A stretch of 64,000 nucleotides of DNA from Morella rubra (lineage: Eukaryota; Streptophyta; Magnoliopsida; Fagales; Myricaceae): positions 17,999,052 through 18,063,051 of the forward strand of contig CM025849.1 of assembly GCA_003952965.2 (NCBI GenBank), written 5' to 3'. Position numbers and translations under genes: made by a program. Positions 11,891 through 20,836 of this stretch are shown piece after piece (position 1 is the first letter of the stretch; each line of letters starts with the position of its first letter). The notes below the pieces were generated by a model. It had not been told where the DNA came from and made no database searches. It worked only from the letters and a program-made list of their open reading frames with translations.

Positions 11891-13067
11891 AGATGAAGCG
11901 CTTCGTGAAAAATAGGGCACGGTCTGAAGGTTCCATAGCAAAGAGTTACATGTTGAATGAATGTGTAACATTTTGCTCTACGTACCTCGGTGGGGTTTAG
12001 ACACGATTTATTAGAAAAGGAATTATGCCGAAGTTGATGATCGAGGAGGATAGATGGACCTTCTTTTTGTGTTTGCTGTAAATGTCTGTCTGTTAGGAGC
12101 AGGCAAGGGCCACGATTTGAATAGGAACGAGTTCACTAAAGCAGAGTGGTATGTACTTAACAACTGCGCAGAACTCAGCCCACATTTAGAGTAAGCGACT
12201 TTTTATCATCTCATTATTGTGTTTGAAAGTTTTTGCAGTGCGCTTGTTTTACGAATATTTGTTCCTAGCGAGAATCTTCATGAACTCATACAACAATCAC
12301 AAGTAGATGTTAATCGAAGGCATGAAGCATAATTCCTTTCGTGGTTTTAAAAAAAGAGGTATTTATTACCTATGTAGAACATATAGCTTTTTTTTTGTTT
12401 AATTTATTTTTTTAATGTCTCATACATTTATATTCTTTTAGATACAAATAATGTGTAATGAATATCCAGCCAAGGTATTAGATGATTTATATGCACTGGC
12501 ATCTGGACTGGATCAATGAGTACTTTCATATTCTGGATGCATAGTTAATGAACTTCGGTTTCATACAAGTCATTGTGAACAATTTCCTAGTACACAGAAT
12601 AGCGGTGTGGTTGTTCCGGGAGACCATGATAGGAAAAGTGTTGATTTTTATGGTCAAGTTGTAGACATTTACGCATTAAAGTACCTGCACGGGAATTTAG
12701 TTTATTTATTCAAGTGTGACTTGTTTGACTTGAGCACCCAAAACTGTGGTCTTCACAAAAGTGGATGGTTTGTTAGCATCAACACATCACGAAAGTGGTA
12801 TAAAGACGACCCGTTCCTACTTGCATCTCAAGGTGGTCAAGTCTTCACCCAAAAACATACTAGGAGAACAAATCAGTTTCTCTTTTTGTAGATTTCAGCA
12901 ATTTTAACATGTTTCTGTTGAGTAGGCACAACATCGATCCGCTTTTGCACGATACTAATGACACTGAGATGTGACATCATGCTACATCAATATCGGACAA
13001 TGATGAAGAGTTGTGTGATGATAGTGAGGATAGTGATAGCTCTGAAGAGTCCGACTTTGATTATTAA
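11891..13067 (+). pseudogene. TNP2-like CACTA transposase remnant, C-terminal part (DUF4218 end and DUF4216)
   Basis: Directly after the copia element the interrupted DUF4218 resumes with RFVKNRARSEGSIAKSYM and VTFCSTYLGGV, followed by an in-frame stop, and KAEWYVLNNCAEL near 12150. A spacer with intron-like sequence follows, then DUF4216 (GVVVPGDHDRKSVDFYGQ, FKCDLFD and SINTSRKWYKDDPFLL, 12600-12850) and an acidic serine-rich tail ending at a TAA at 13065-13067. Together with 2029-2794 this is one gene split by the copia insertion. It carries stops and frameshifts and lacks the central domain. Confidence 0.85.
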
Positions 13068-13188
13068 AGTGATTTTATGAATCTCTGTTGTTTATGTTAT
13101 GTTTATTTCACACGTTCATATTTTATTTCTCTGACAATAATAGAGTTTCTCACTTGTTTTGCTTGTGTAGTCATAGGACGTCGTCAAG

Positions 13189-14724
13189 GTGGCTGGAGAA
13201 AAACGTCTTCATTGTGATTTAAGTGCTAGATCAATTGGTGCTAGAGATCATCCCAGGACTAAAGCAGTTGTGACTCCTTCAGATGGAGCAGACGACGATT
13301 TACCATCTCCTGCGTCAGTCAACTTGTGTAGCATCCCGCAAAGTGGTTGTGCGTGTAAGTATTTCAAACTAATTTTAATGGTAATTTTTTAAATACATGT
13401 AATTAGGTGCTGATGTTTTAAGTTAATAATGTTTTTGTTCATGTATAACCACCTCTAGGATTAGACATGTACGGGGTAGGATGCGTGGGATTGCAATAGT
13501 GAAGGTTCGTATTGCAGGAAAGTTAAGCGTCCATATTCCGATGGTCTACGGCTGGTGATGACAAGGCATCCTCGATGCTTTCAAGTCATATTGGTCAGTC
13601 GTGTGATCACATGTCCCATTCAATGTGGTCAACTGGTCCAAAGTCTCCGATGAGTTTAAGTCTTACATCATGAACAAAGTGTTGGTAAGTGTAACTTAGT
13701 AAAAATTAGATTTCTTTTTATTAATTATTGTTTAATTATACTAACATGGTTCATTTCAGGATGATTTCAACCTAGATTATGATCGGCCAGAAGGATCGTA
13801 ACACTGTGACATCTACAATGAAACACAACATATAGGACGCATCAAACAAATGCACCAATACTACGCTTTGTTCCCCCACCAAATTATTTAGCATTGAAGA
13901 ATTTCAGATTAAAAATGTTTATTCTAATATTTTATTTACTTCTATAATTCATTTTTTTTTTTACTAACTCAATAGATATGTATTTTAGAGAAGTAGTGAA
14001 ATCAACCGCCAAAATAGGGCTAAGTTGACGGTTGCTCAGTCTTTCCAACTCGCTCTAGTTCTAATGGTAATCAACTCAAATATTTAAGTGTATTTTTGTT
14101 GTTACGACATTATGTCATTAAGGGATTTTAATGTATATGTCATTTTTTGGTGTGCAAAAAGATTTAGAAACTGATCAGATTAATTCTGCATTAATGTACA
14201 AAAAAATGCATACTAATAAGGACGGGGCGTAGACATCTGATACTGCACGGGAACATTTTGTAAGTTCTGTAAAATTTGATTATGCATTATTAATTTCTTA
14301 TATTTAATAAATTAACTTTCACAATGTTCTCCTTCACTTGTAGGAAAAGATGGAGGCACTACAGTTACAGCACGAGTCTGTGGGAAGGTCATTCACAGAA
14401 GTGGAGATCTTTATAGAGGTCTTAAGGATGAAAGCGGCTTATGTGCGTGGTTTAGACCCTTCAATACGGCAAGTTGGATCACCATCCTCAGTGTCGTCCA
14501 TTGATCTAGCCCAAAGATTGGAAGAGGCAAGAATGGAGATAGAGGAGATGAGGACTAGGTAGAAAAAATATGATGAGGTTGTTGTGAGGGAGGCAGAAAT
14601 GGAGAGGGCAATGCGAGAGCAGCAGTAGCATTTAGAGGAGCAGCAACGAAAGCAACAAGTAGAGCAAGAAAATAATCTCCAACTATTGCAAGCACAAATG
14701 CATGAGCAAATGACGAACACGTAA
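13189..14724 (+). pseudogene. TNP1/Ptta-like CACTA accessory gene, degenerate
   Basis: The exon order mirrors the better copy at 44521-46072: a first exon to about 13354 followed by GTAAGT, a block with WSKVSDEFKSYIMNKVL near 13640-13685 ending at GTAAGT, DDFNLDYDRPEGS near 13760, SSEINRQNRAKLTVAQS near 13995, and a last exon (14344-14724) with YVRGLDPS and a Glu/Gln-rich coiled coil. This is the plant Ptta/En/Spm transposase-24 type, thought to bind the subterminal repeats. Stops (for example after EMRTR near 14562) break the frames. It is a remnant of the old element's second gene. Confidence 0.75.
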
Positions 14725-14999
14725 GGAAGGTGACAGCGCAAATTTGGGTAGATTGTTTATTTCGAACTTGATTTCGATTATTTATTTTATTTACTATTAT
14801 GTCGATTAGATATTTGTAGACCATTACTGATTTATACTATATTTAATATGATATCTTCATACTCATGTCTAATCTAATTTTAAATGCATAATTAAATAAT
14901 TTAAATCCAAGATTTAATATTATAAAATGGAACTATTTGGATGGATTAACAACGTCAAGACGTCCGCCATGATATGTCATTCGTCTGCATGTTACAAAT

Positions 15000-15687
15000 T
15001 AACGTTCGCACAGGTTACCCATAATAACGTTCGAACACTATTGCCCCGTCCCCACATTCATTTATATCCATAGTCTGCACATTCTTGAGCCATTCGCACA
15101 TTATATTCATGGCATTTTCTTTTTTCATAAAATAAAAACAACCAGCATCTGCACTCAAATCCACCTTCCCCACATTTGTGTTTAACTAGAGTTTGCACAT
15201 TTCTAGAGCCATTGGCACACTATATTCGTTGGATTTTCTATTTTCAAAAAAAAAAAAAAAGTCAGCGCATGGTTTAGTTGCATGCAAACGATATATCTGC
15301 TTACAAAATTTACATTTTTACATAGAAATTCACCCTGTGTGAATCAATATTACAGACGTTCGCACTGGTTTCTTTGACGAAATTGATTTTGTCATGTAAT
15401 ACATTGACGTTGGCACAGGACGTGCAAATAGAAAAAAAAAAAAAAAACAAGGAATCCGTGACGAATTTATAACTGTCACACAAAATGAAAACCATCCAAA
15501 CCGTCTAAGGTGGCGATCAGACGCTATTTTCTAAGGAAACGTAGAATTTGTCACCCAAGAACAAGGGTGACACACTTATTCTGTCAAACCAGGTGTCAAA
15601 ACTTTTTTGACACCAATGACTTTTGGTGACAAATTTAACTTTAGGTGACAAAAAAATTTGACACCCAAAAGTTGTTTTGTTGTAGTC
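15000..15687 (+). repeat. 3' subterminal region of the old CACTA element
   Basis: The stretch has no gene. It holds an imperfect direct repeat ('gagccattcgcacattatattc' at about 15089 and a diverged copy at about 15203), an A-run, one GTTCGAAC at about 15030, and GGTGACAAA-like repeats close to the end. These are features of CACTA subterminal DNA, where transposase-related proteins bind. Confidence 0.55.
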
Positions 15688-17250
15688 TCGTTATTGATTG
15701 TTTGTATGTCAATTTTCAATAAAATGTAAAAGCACTTTTTGGAAGCAACATATAATATAAACCAAATTGGTTGTTTGATCCCTATTATCATCATTAATTC
15801 ACACACAAATGGCGATTCTGTTCCTTCAAACGTTCTAGAACGAAGCTCTTGTAATGATATACCCTCATCCTCATGCATGATAATTGATTAGCTCATGAAG
15901 TTGTGGGAAAAAGATCAACAATGCCCTTTAAAGAAAATAGCTTTCCTACCAAGTGTGTAATTACAGGCGGACAATATGCAGCAGAAGAAAGTAAAGCAAA
16001 CTTTTGCTATAAATTAACAAGCTTAATTAGGAGACCAAGCCTGCGGCTTCGTAAATTCAATAATAAAGGTGATAAATATACTTTTCACTCTCAAACTAAC
16101 ATGATTTTTGCACTTTGCACCCTAAACTATCACTTTTGTTACATTTCACCCTTTAACTACCAATCTTAGACACTTAGCACCTTTTGTCAAATTTTTAGAC
16201 ACTTTACACCCTTTGTTTGACAATAATACCCTCAAAAATTTAATGAATTGACAACAATATCTTTAATATATGCAAAGTGAGTCAAGGTCATTATCGTCAT
16301 TTTACTCTTAAAATTTGACGATGGTGCAAAGTTTTTAAGATGGGTAGTTAGAGGGTGAAATATAACAAAAATGATAGTTTAAGATGCAAAGTGCAAAATC
16401 TATGGTAATTCGTGGGTGAAAAATGTATTTACCCCATAATAAAGCTTCAATGGAAAGTAAACCACTAATTAAGATTTGTATTGACACAGTTGACAAGTCT
16501 GTTTACTAGTGTAATACACCTGAGTCTGGTCATGTGGAGTAGGAGAAGAGTAGTAATGAGAAATGAATGGTATAGAGGTTGAAAAACTTAGTTTAGACCC
16601 AAACAACACATAGAGGAGGGTGAATAGTTGTTTTCACCTCTAATTAAAACTACTACGACAATTTTAATACACGTTCTAAACCAATCTAGATACAAATAAT
16701 CATCAATTCAATTAACAAAATAACTAATGAAAAATCAAATAAAATACCAATCACATAAGGAGACAAGATTTCTTGACGATGTGAAAAACTTTTAAAGCAC
16801 CCTTGAAAAGAAAAACCACTTTAGGCTATTAGCGCCACCCAAGATCCACTAATAAGAAAAATCTTATAAATGGCGATTTAGACACTAGAAAACCATGTTG
16901 ACATTGACAACCTCGATATAATAATCTAAGTAATCCTACTCATAACCCGCTCTGGGCAGCAACCACCTCAGACATCTAAGGTTCTTCTTATGTACCATTT
17001 ACGAACCATCTTGTTCTTCAACATCAGAACTTCAGTAGCCAAACTCTTTCAGCATTCTAAAGGCTTCACAGCGGAATGTTGGTTTCAATGATGATTGGAT
17101 GAGAGAAAATTTGGTTGATTTAGGTCATGAATCACTAAGGTATTTTTCCCTATTAAATTGGGGCCCACATGAACAAAAGAAGACCATCTTAGGTTTCAAG
17201 TCAATCTTAAAAAAAGTCTAAAAGTTACCTGTAGTTTTAAGAGGAATTTA
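15688..17250. repeat. Duplicated segment A (paralogue of 48085-48618 plus 56707-57370)
   Basis: From CTCGTTATTGATTG at 15687 onward this segment aligns with 48090-48618 and then, across the gypsy insertion, with 56707-57370. Shared landmarks include a stretch with 'gcgattctgttcctt' (15812 and 48227), 'caatggaaagtaaaccac' (16448 and 48510), and 'gacaattttaatacacg' (16657 and 56807). Relative to segment B, A carries an extra MITE and B carries an extra gypsy element. No gene is evident in the segment. Confidence 0.85.
16069..16435. mobile_element. MITE with 9-bp target duplication
   Basis: A 367-bp insertion starts GTGATAAATATACTTTTCAC and ends with the near-inverse GTGAAAAATGTATTTACCCC. More inward, 'tttgcactttgcaccctaaactatca' is matched by an inverted 'tgatagtttaagatgcaaagtgcaaaa'. 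Both sides carry ATAATAAAG (16060-16068 and 16436-16444), while the paralogous segment at about 48493-48501 has this word once and no insert. A 9-bp duplication suggests a Mutator-type MITE; an 8-bp hAT-type reading is possible because one boundary base is shared. It encodes nothing. Confidence 0.85.
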
Positions 17251-17650
17251 TAAGACTCTAAAATCGTCGATTTTCGCTCGAGCCAAGGTCGAGCAGCAAT
17301 GAGGTGAGCTTTTTTGTGAATACTTTGCTAGCTCCACATACGTTGCTTGAGCTAGAGGTCAAGCCTCAAGCGAGCGAGACAACATTGTGACTAATCCTTA
17401 GACTTCACTCAAGCCAGAGGTCGAGCCTTAGGTGAGCGAGACAACACTATGAGGTTTTTATAGAGCTCGCTCGTTCGTAGAGTCAGCAACAGCTTGTTTG
17501 TCAATTAATCCTTTTGTTCACAAAATTTTTGAGACTTCGTTAGTCTGCAGTGAGGTGAGCTTTTTTTGAGCCTTGGGTCGTTACAACTAGCAAGCAACTT
17601 CAGGTTTTATAGTGCATATATATTTTAACGCACAAAATACAGATTTTCTT
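16585..17650 (-). repeat. Ancient copia-type LTR remnant shared by segments A and B
   Basis: The start 'tttagacccaaacaac..gaggagggtgaatag' resembles the antisense U5 end of copia LTRs such as 10642-11886. It occurs in both duplicated segments (16590 and 56738), so the insertion predates the duplication. A pair of about 46-bp repeats with AGAGGTCAAGCC/AGAGGTCGAGCC and GAGCGAGACAACA lies at about 17345-17390 and 17410-17455. Ends and target duplication are not defined. Confidence 0.4.
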
Positions 17651-18152
17651 GTAGGAATCCAACTACACTGTACTTGAGATAAATATAATAGTCGACTAAC
17701 ATGCCAAAGAAGGCTGCTTTTACATCCATGTAGGCAAGGTGTTTAGTATTTTAAACAATACAAAATGTTTGATACTTGATACATAATTCAAATATTTGCC
17801 TTCATTAGATTTCATGTGAACCACTTCTTTTTTTCCTTTTTAGCTAAGCGCTTGAGAAAATCAGCTACTAATTATCTTCATGCGGTATAGCCTTCCACTT
17901 TATTCATATCTGCCATAATATTAAAGAAAGTATCAGAAGCTTATGATCAGAAGTAATCTTCTATTAATAGATAAACTCCCCCAAATTAATTTGAATTATG
18001 ATCTTTGATTTGGCCAATTAATTTCTGGTGCTTAATCTAACTACTCATATTTTGCTCAAAATCTACTGAAGATATATATTGAACAATATTCCTTAGGAGA
18101 GAAGGGTAACAATTAGTTTATACCTCCGTCGACAATGGTGAATGCTAGCTGC
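17651..18152. other. Non-coding stretch
   Basis: I find no gene. A 25-base scrap at about 17705-17730 read on the minus strand could be a copia RT motif A relic (MDVKAAFF), but nothing around it supports that. The rest is AT-rich. Confidence 0.3.
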
Positions 18153-18451
18153 TCAATTATGAGGTCCACATTTTCGGCGATGAGCATTGACCTTATCTTG
18201 TCCTAATAAGCAGCATATGGTACATGCCCGTATGCAACCTTTTTTTGCTTGTACAAACGGCTCTTTCAGGCATACTTCTCAACACACTTCAGAAAGCAGA
18301 CACTATCCCATGGCAGAAAACCAGGTGGAGACGGAGATAGAGAGGCATTGGCTCGCAGTACTGCCAGGGGCACGAGCGTGATAAAGATCACCATCAATAT
18401 CATCAAAGCAAGTTTCCTTGGCAATTCGTAGCCATAACTCTTCTCCCACAT
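18153..18451 (-). pseudogene. Cysteine-rich secreted peptide gene, copy 1, frameshifted
   Basis: The minus strand encodes a signal-peptide-like start (LALMILMVIFITLVPLAVL) followed by SPSPPG and a CFLKCVEKY motif. A stop then follows, but one frame over the homology continues with GCIRACTICC and KCGPHN to a stop at 18153-18155. This matches the intact gene at 47334-47639. Relative to it, one base is missing near the start codon (an upstream ATG at 18451 restores that frame) and one base is missing just after CVEKY, which removes the third-cysteine context. It is therefore probably a pseudogene. A TTATAAG box lies upstream near 18515. Confidence 0.7.
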
Positions 18452-18645
18452 CTAAAATTCTCTTACCCAGAAGTTGGTTTAATAAATATGTTCAAACTAT
18501 GATCAGAATCGCTACTTATAAATTTTCATTCTAATAATTGATTGGACCAATAATTATAAAATAAGTACTTCTCTTTTGTATTAATTTAGTGAACCGTGTC
18601 TAGAAATTTCTTTCTTTAGCTGTTTCTGATTGCTAGAATAATCTC

Positions 18646-18986
18646 TTAGCAAGGGAGACAGAAAAGGCCAAATGTTGTGTAAACTTTTTCTCGGGGTTCA
18701 GCCAACAGACTAGCTTGAGGCCAGAATCCTGTAGCGGCGCAGCAGTTGAGACAACCCAAGTGACGAGCTTCTTTGACCAATGGACTTCTTTGGAAATCAG
18801 TACACGACAAAGCAATCAATATCAAAGCATTCAGAGTGAACATAGAGAGCATGTCCAAGCTGGGGAGATTGAAATCGGCGAAGCGGAGAGGCGTTGGCTT
18901 TCACTTCAAATGGCACGAGGATGCATGCATGATAATTACACCATCAATATCATCAAAACAGATTTCCTCGTGCAATTTCCATGCAT
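18646..18986 (-). pseudogene. Cysteine-rich secreted peptide gene, copy 2, broken
   Basis: From the ATG at 18984-18986 the minus strand reads MHGNCTRKSVLMILMV then a stop. A second frame gives VPFEVKANAS and ECFDIDCFVVY then TGA at the position of the third cysteine (TGT to TGA would suffice), and a third frame gives HLGCLNCCAATG near 18760. The order of pieces equals that of the intact gene at 47334-47639. At least two frameshifts and one nonsense change make it a pseudogene. The sequence upstream (19150-19350) matches the promoter side of the intact copy at 47756-47960. Confidence 0.7.
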
Positions 18987-19099
18987 CCATAGCACTTATC
19001 CGGCCACTTCTAAAATTTTCTCTTAACCGAGAAGTTGGCTCCAAACAGCTCGTACGTATACTTAGCTACTCACTTGAATAGATAATATTCGCTTTACTC

Positions 19100-19400
19100 A
19101 CAACTTACTGGATAAATTTTATTTCTCATACTTGTATTCCTTTCATTTTAAGGAGAGACGGGGAAAGTTAGATTGCCGAATCTTGAACGAGTCGTGATTA
19201 ATTAGAAAGTATATATGAGCTATCAAAAGTTAGGAGGAGGTAGGTCATGCGGCGACTGTTCAAAGGAGAGAAGAAGTGTTTTCGTTTGAAGAGGGTAACT
19301 TTTGATGAAAGTTTTGGCTGCTCATCAGATTGTGATTTAATTTTTTTTTTCATCAATTTATCATCAAAACTTTTTTTTGAACCACGGTTTTCCTCTGCTA
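19100..19400. other. Promoter-side sequence of peptide copy 2, homologous to 47756-47960
   Basis: Landmarks shared with the region upstream of the intact peptide gene include 'caatcttgaacgagtc' (19180 and 47791) and 'gtaacttttg' with 'ttttggctgctcat' (19295 and 47905). The TATAAAA box of the intact copy has become TTAAAA here (about 19148). Short open frames in this stretch have no support as genes. Confidence 0.5.
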
Positions 19401-19409
19401 TACGTGACG

Positions 19410-19770
19410 GTATTAACTTTCAGAAGTGTCATGCATACCATACACTTATCCAGAATCGCTATTTTCTAATTGCGTGGAGTAAGACAGAACAGGAATAGAG
19501 TTTATGTTTATTTCGTAGAATTCACAGGGATGGGTCATATTCTTATGTAACTTATAAAAAGACACACTTGTAAAAACTAACCACGGTATAACGGTACTAA
19601 AATTCAGAAGTGTCGTGTCTTTTGTTATAAAAAGAAAAACATACCATACAAGGTTCGTAAGAGCAGAATCGCTATTTTCTAATTGCGTGGATTAATAAGA
19701 ATTGAGAACAAATAATTTTGTTTATGATTTTACAGAATTCACAGGGATGGGTCATATTCATTTATAAATA
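19410..19770 (+). repeat. Imperfect tandem duplication of about 190 bp
   Basis: Blocks containing 'cagaatcgctattttctaattgcg' (19451 and 19665) and 'agaattcacagggatgggtcat' (19517 and 19734) occur twice in the same order. No coding potential is evident. Confidence 0.7.
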
Positions 19771-19879
19771 AAAACTAATATAAACTTCTGTCACAGTCAC
19801 CTTTTCATCCAATATAAGGTCTTTACCATTCAAATTAAAACATGTCACAACGAATTTGACACTTAGGCACTAAATTTCT

Positions 19880-20170
19880 TAACCTTTTTTTTTTCTTTTG
19901 ACACTCAGACTCCGTGGCATCATACACTTGCACCCAATCCTTCCATAACTCCTTCAACTCTTCTATTAATGGCTGTCAATAAATATCAAAATCAAATTCT
20001 ATCCTGGGAATATGGAGTGAGAGCATAAAAGAAGATTCCTTCATATACTTTCACGAAGGTAGATTGTACGAGACTAATATACTGCATGACAAGTTCATGC
20101 GACTAAACGGGTTAAATCCATCAGCTGCTAGACCCCAACGAACGTTACAGGCTTCCAATCCCATTTAGGA
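19880..20170 (-). pseudogene. Fragment of CACTA TNP2-like transposase (Transposase_21 core)
   Basis: Minus-strand translation gives RWGLAADGFNPFSRMNLS, then YNLPS, KYMKESSFMLSLHIP and, after a shift, QPLIEELKELWKDW with VYDA. These are consecutive landmarks of the TNP2 catalytic region, the same as LGLASDGFNPFGNMS, YNLPPWKCMKDPF and QPLVEELK in the element at 36450-47209. It is a scrap with stops. It lies outside either CACTA element described here and is in opposite orientation. Confidence 0.7.
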
Positions 20171-20836
20171 TTAAACTATTCGTATTGTACATAAATTTCC
20201 AATCATTGTTCCCAATGCGTTAGAAATTTCAGTAGCATCTCCCCTTAGTTCCCAGATACAAGCATTCAACATTGAGGTTACACACTCGCCATCAAATGAC
20301 AAGTATGCAAGTACAATGCTGAATATGCATCCAAAGGACAAAAGGAGAGTGACACTAAAATTTCTAAATACATCAATGACAGAAAATTTATATACATTAC
20401 GGATAATCTAATCCAAACTGTCCTGTTATATCAAACACGAATTACCCTCATTAAGGCTTTTATGAGGTAATATCACTAACTTAATAAATAAAATGAAAGC
20501 TCTATGGGGTTAGAGTTGAGATGAAGATGCATATACTATACCGATGACAAGTTCATGCGACCAAATCCATCAGCTGCTAGACTTTTCGGACTATTCGTAC
20601 ATAAATTTCCAATCATTGTTCCCAATGCGTTAGAAATTTCAGTAGCATCTCCCCTTAGTTCCCAGATACAAGCATTCAACATTGAGGTTACACACTCGCC
20701 ATCAAATGACAAGTATGCAAGTACAATGCTGAATATGCATCCAAAGGACAAAAGGAGAGTGACACTAAAATTTCTAAATACATCGTGCGTAATGACTAGA
20801 AAATTTATATACATTACGGATAATCTAATACCAAAC
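20030..20836. repeat. Tandem duplication of about 300 bp flanking the transposase scrap
   Basis: The stretch 'gacaagttcatgcgac..aaatccatcagctgctagac' plus about 230 bp that follow ('tttccaatcattgttcccaa' to 'acactaaaatttctaaatac') occurs at about 20090-20420 and again at 20543-20836. The second copy has lost part of the TNP2 homology (LAADGFGRMNLS) and ends where the gypsy LTR begins. The repeated part downstream of the transposase scrap could encode a short minus-strand peptide that I do not recognise. Confidence 0.75.

Larger units (their letters stand above)
2029..15687 (+). mobile_element. Old, internally deleted CACTA (En/Spm) element, interrupted by a copia element
   Basis: The coding remnants follow the CACTA order: transposase-associated domain (2029-2290), DUF4218 (2545-2794, resuming at 11896), DUF4216 (12600-12890) and a TNP1/Ptta-like gene (13189-14724). 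The right end at about 15671-15687 reads GTTGTTTTGTTGTAGT followed by C where a G is expected, matching the inverse of CACTACAACA with its last base changed. Several GGTGACAAA-like words lie at 15560-15660, as expected of subterminal transposase-binding repeats. The left terminus is not seen and may lie beyond the window, so the given start is only the first recognisable codon. The Transposase_21 core is missing. Confidence 0.75.

Noticed and set aside
15576..15878. Minus-strand frame resembling 48050-48295, a possible conserved small gene
   Set aside because: Similarity reflects the segment A/B duplication, and the frames differ by indels. Part of it also runs into the CACTA terminus.
17700..17735. 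Possible copia reverse transcriptase motif A relic (MDVKAAFF, minus strand)
   Set aside because: Only about eight codons fit; flanking sequence shows no further RT homology, so chance is likely.
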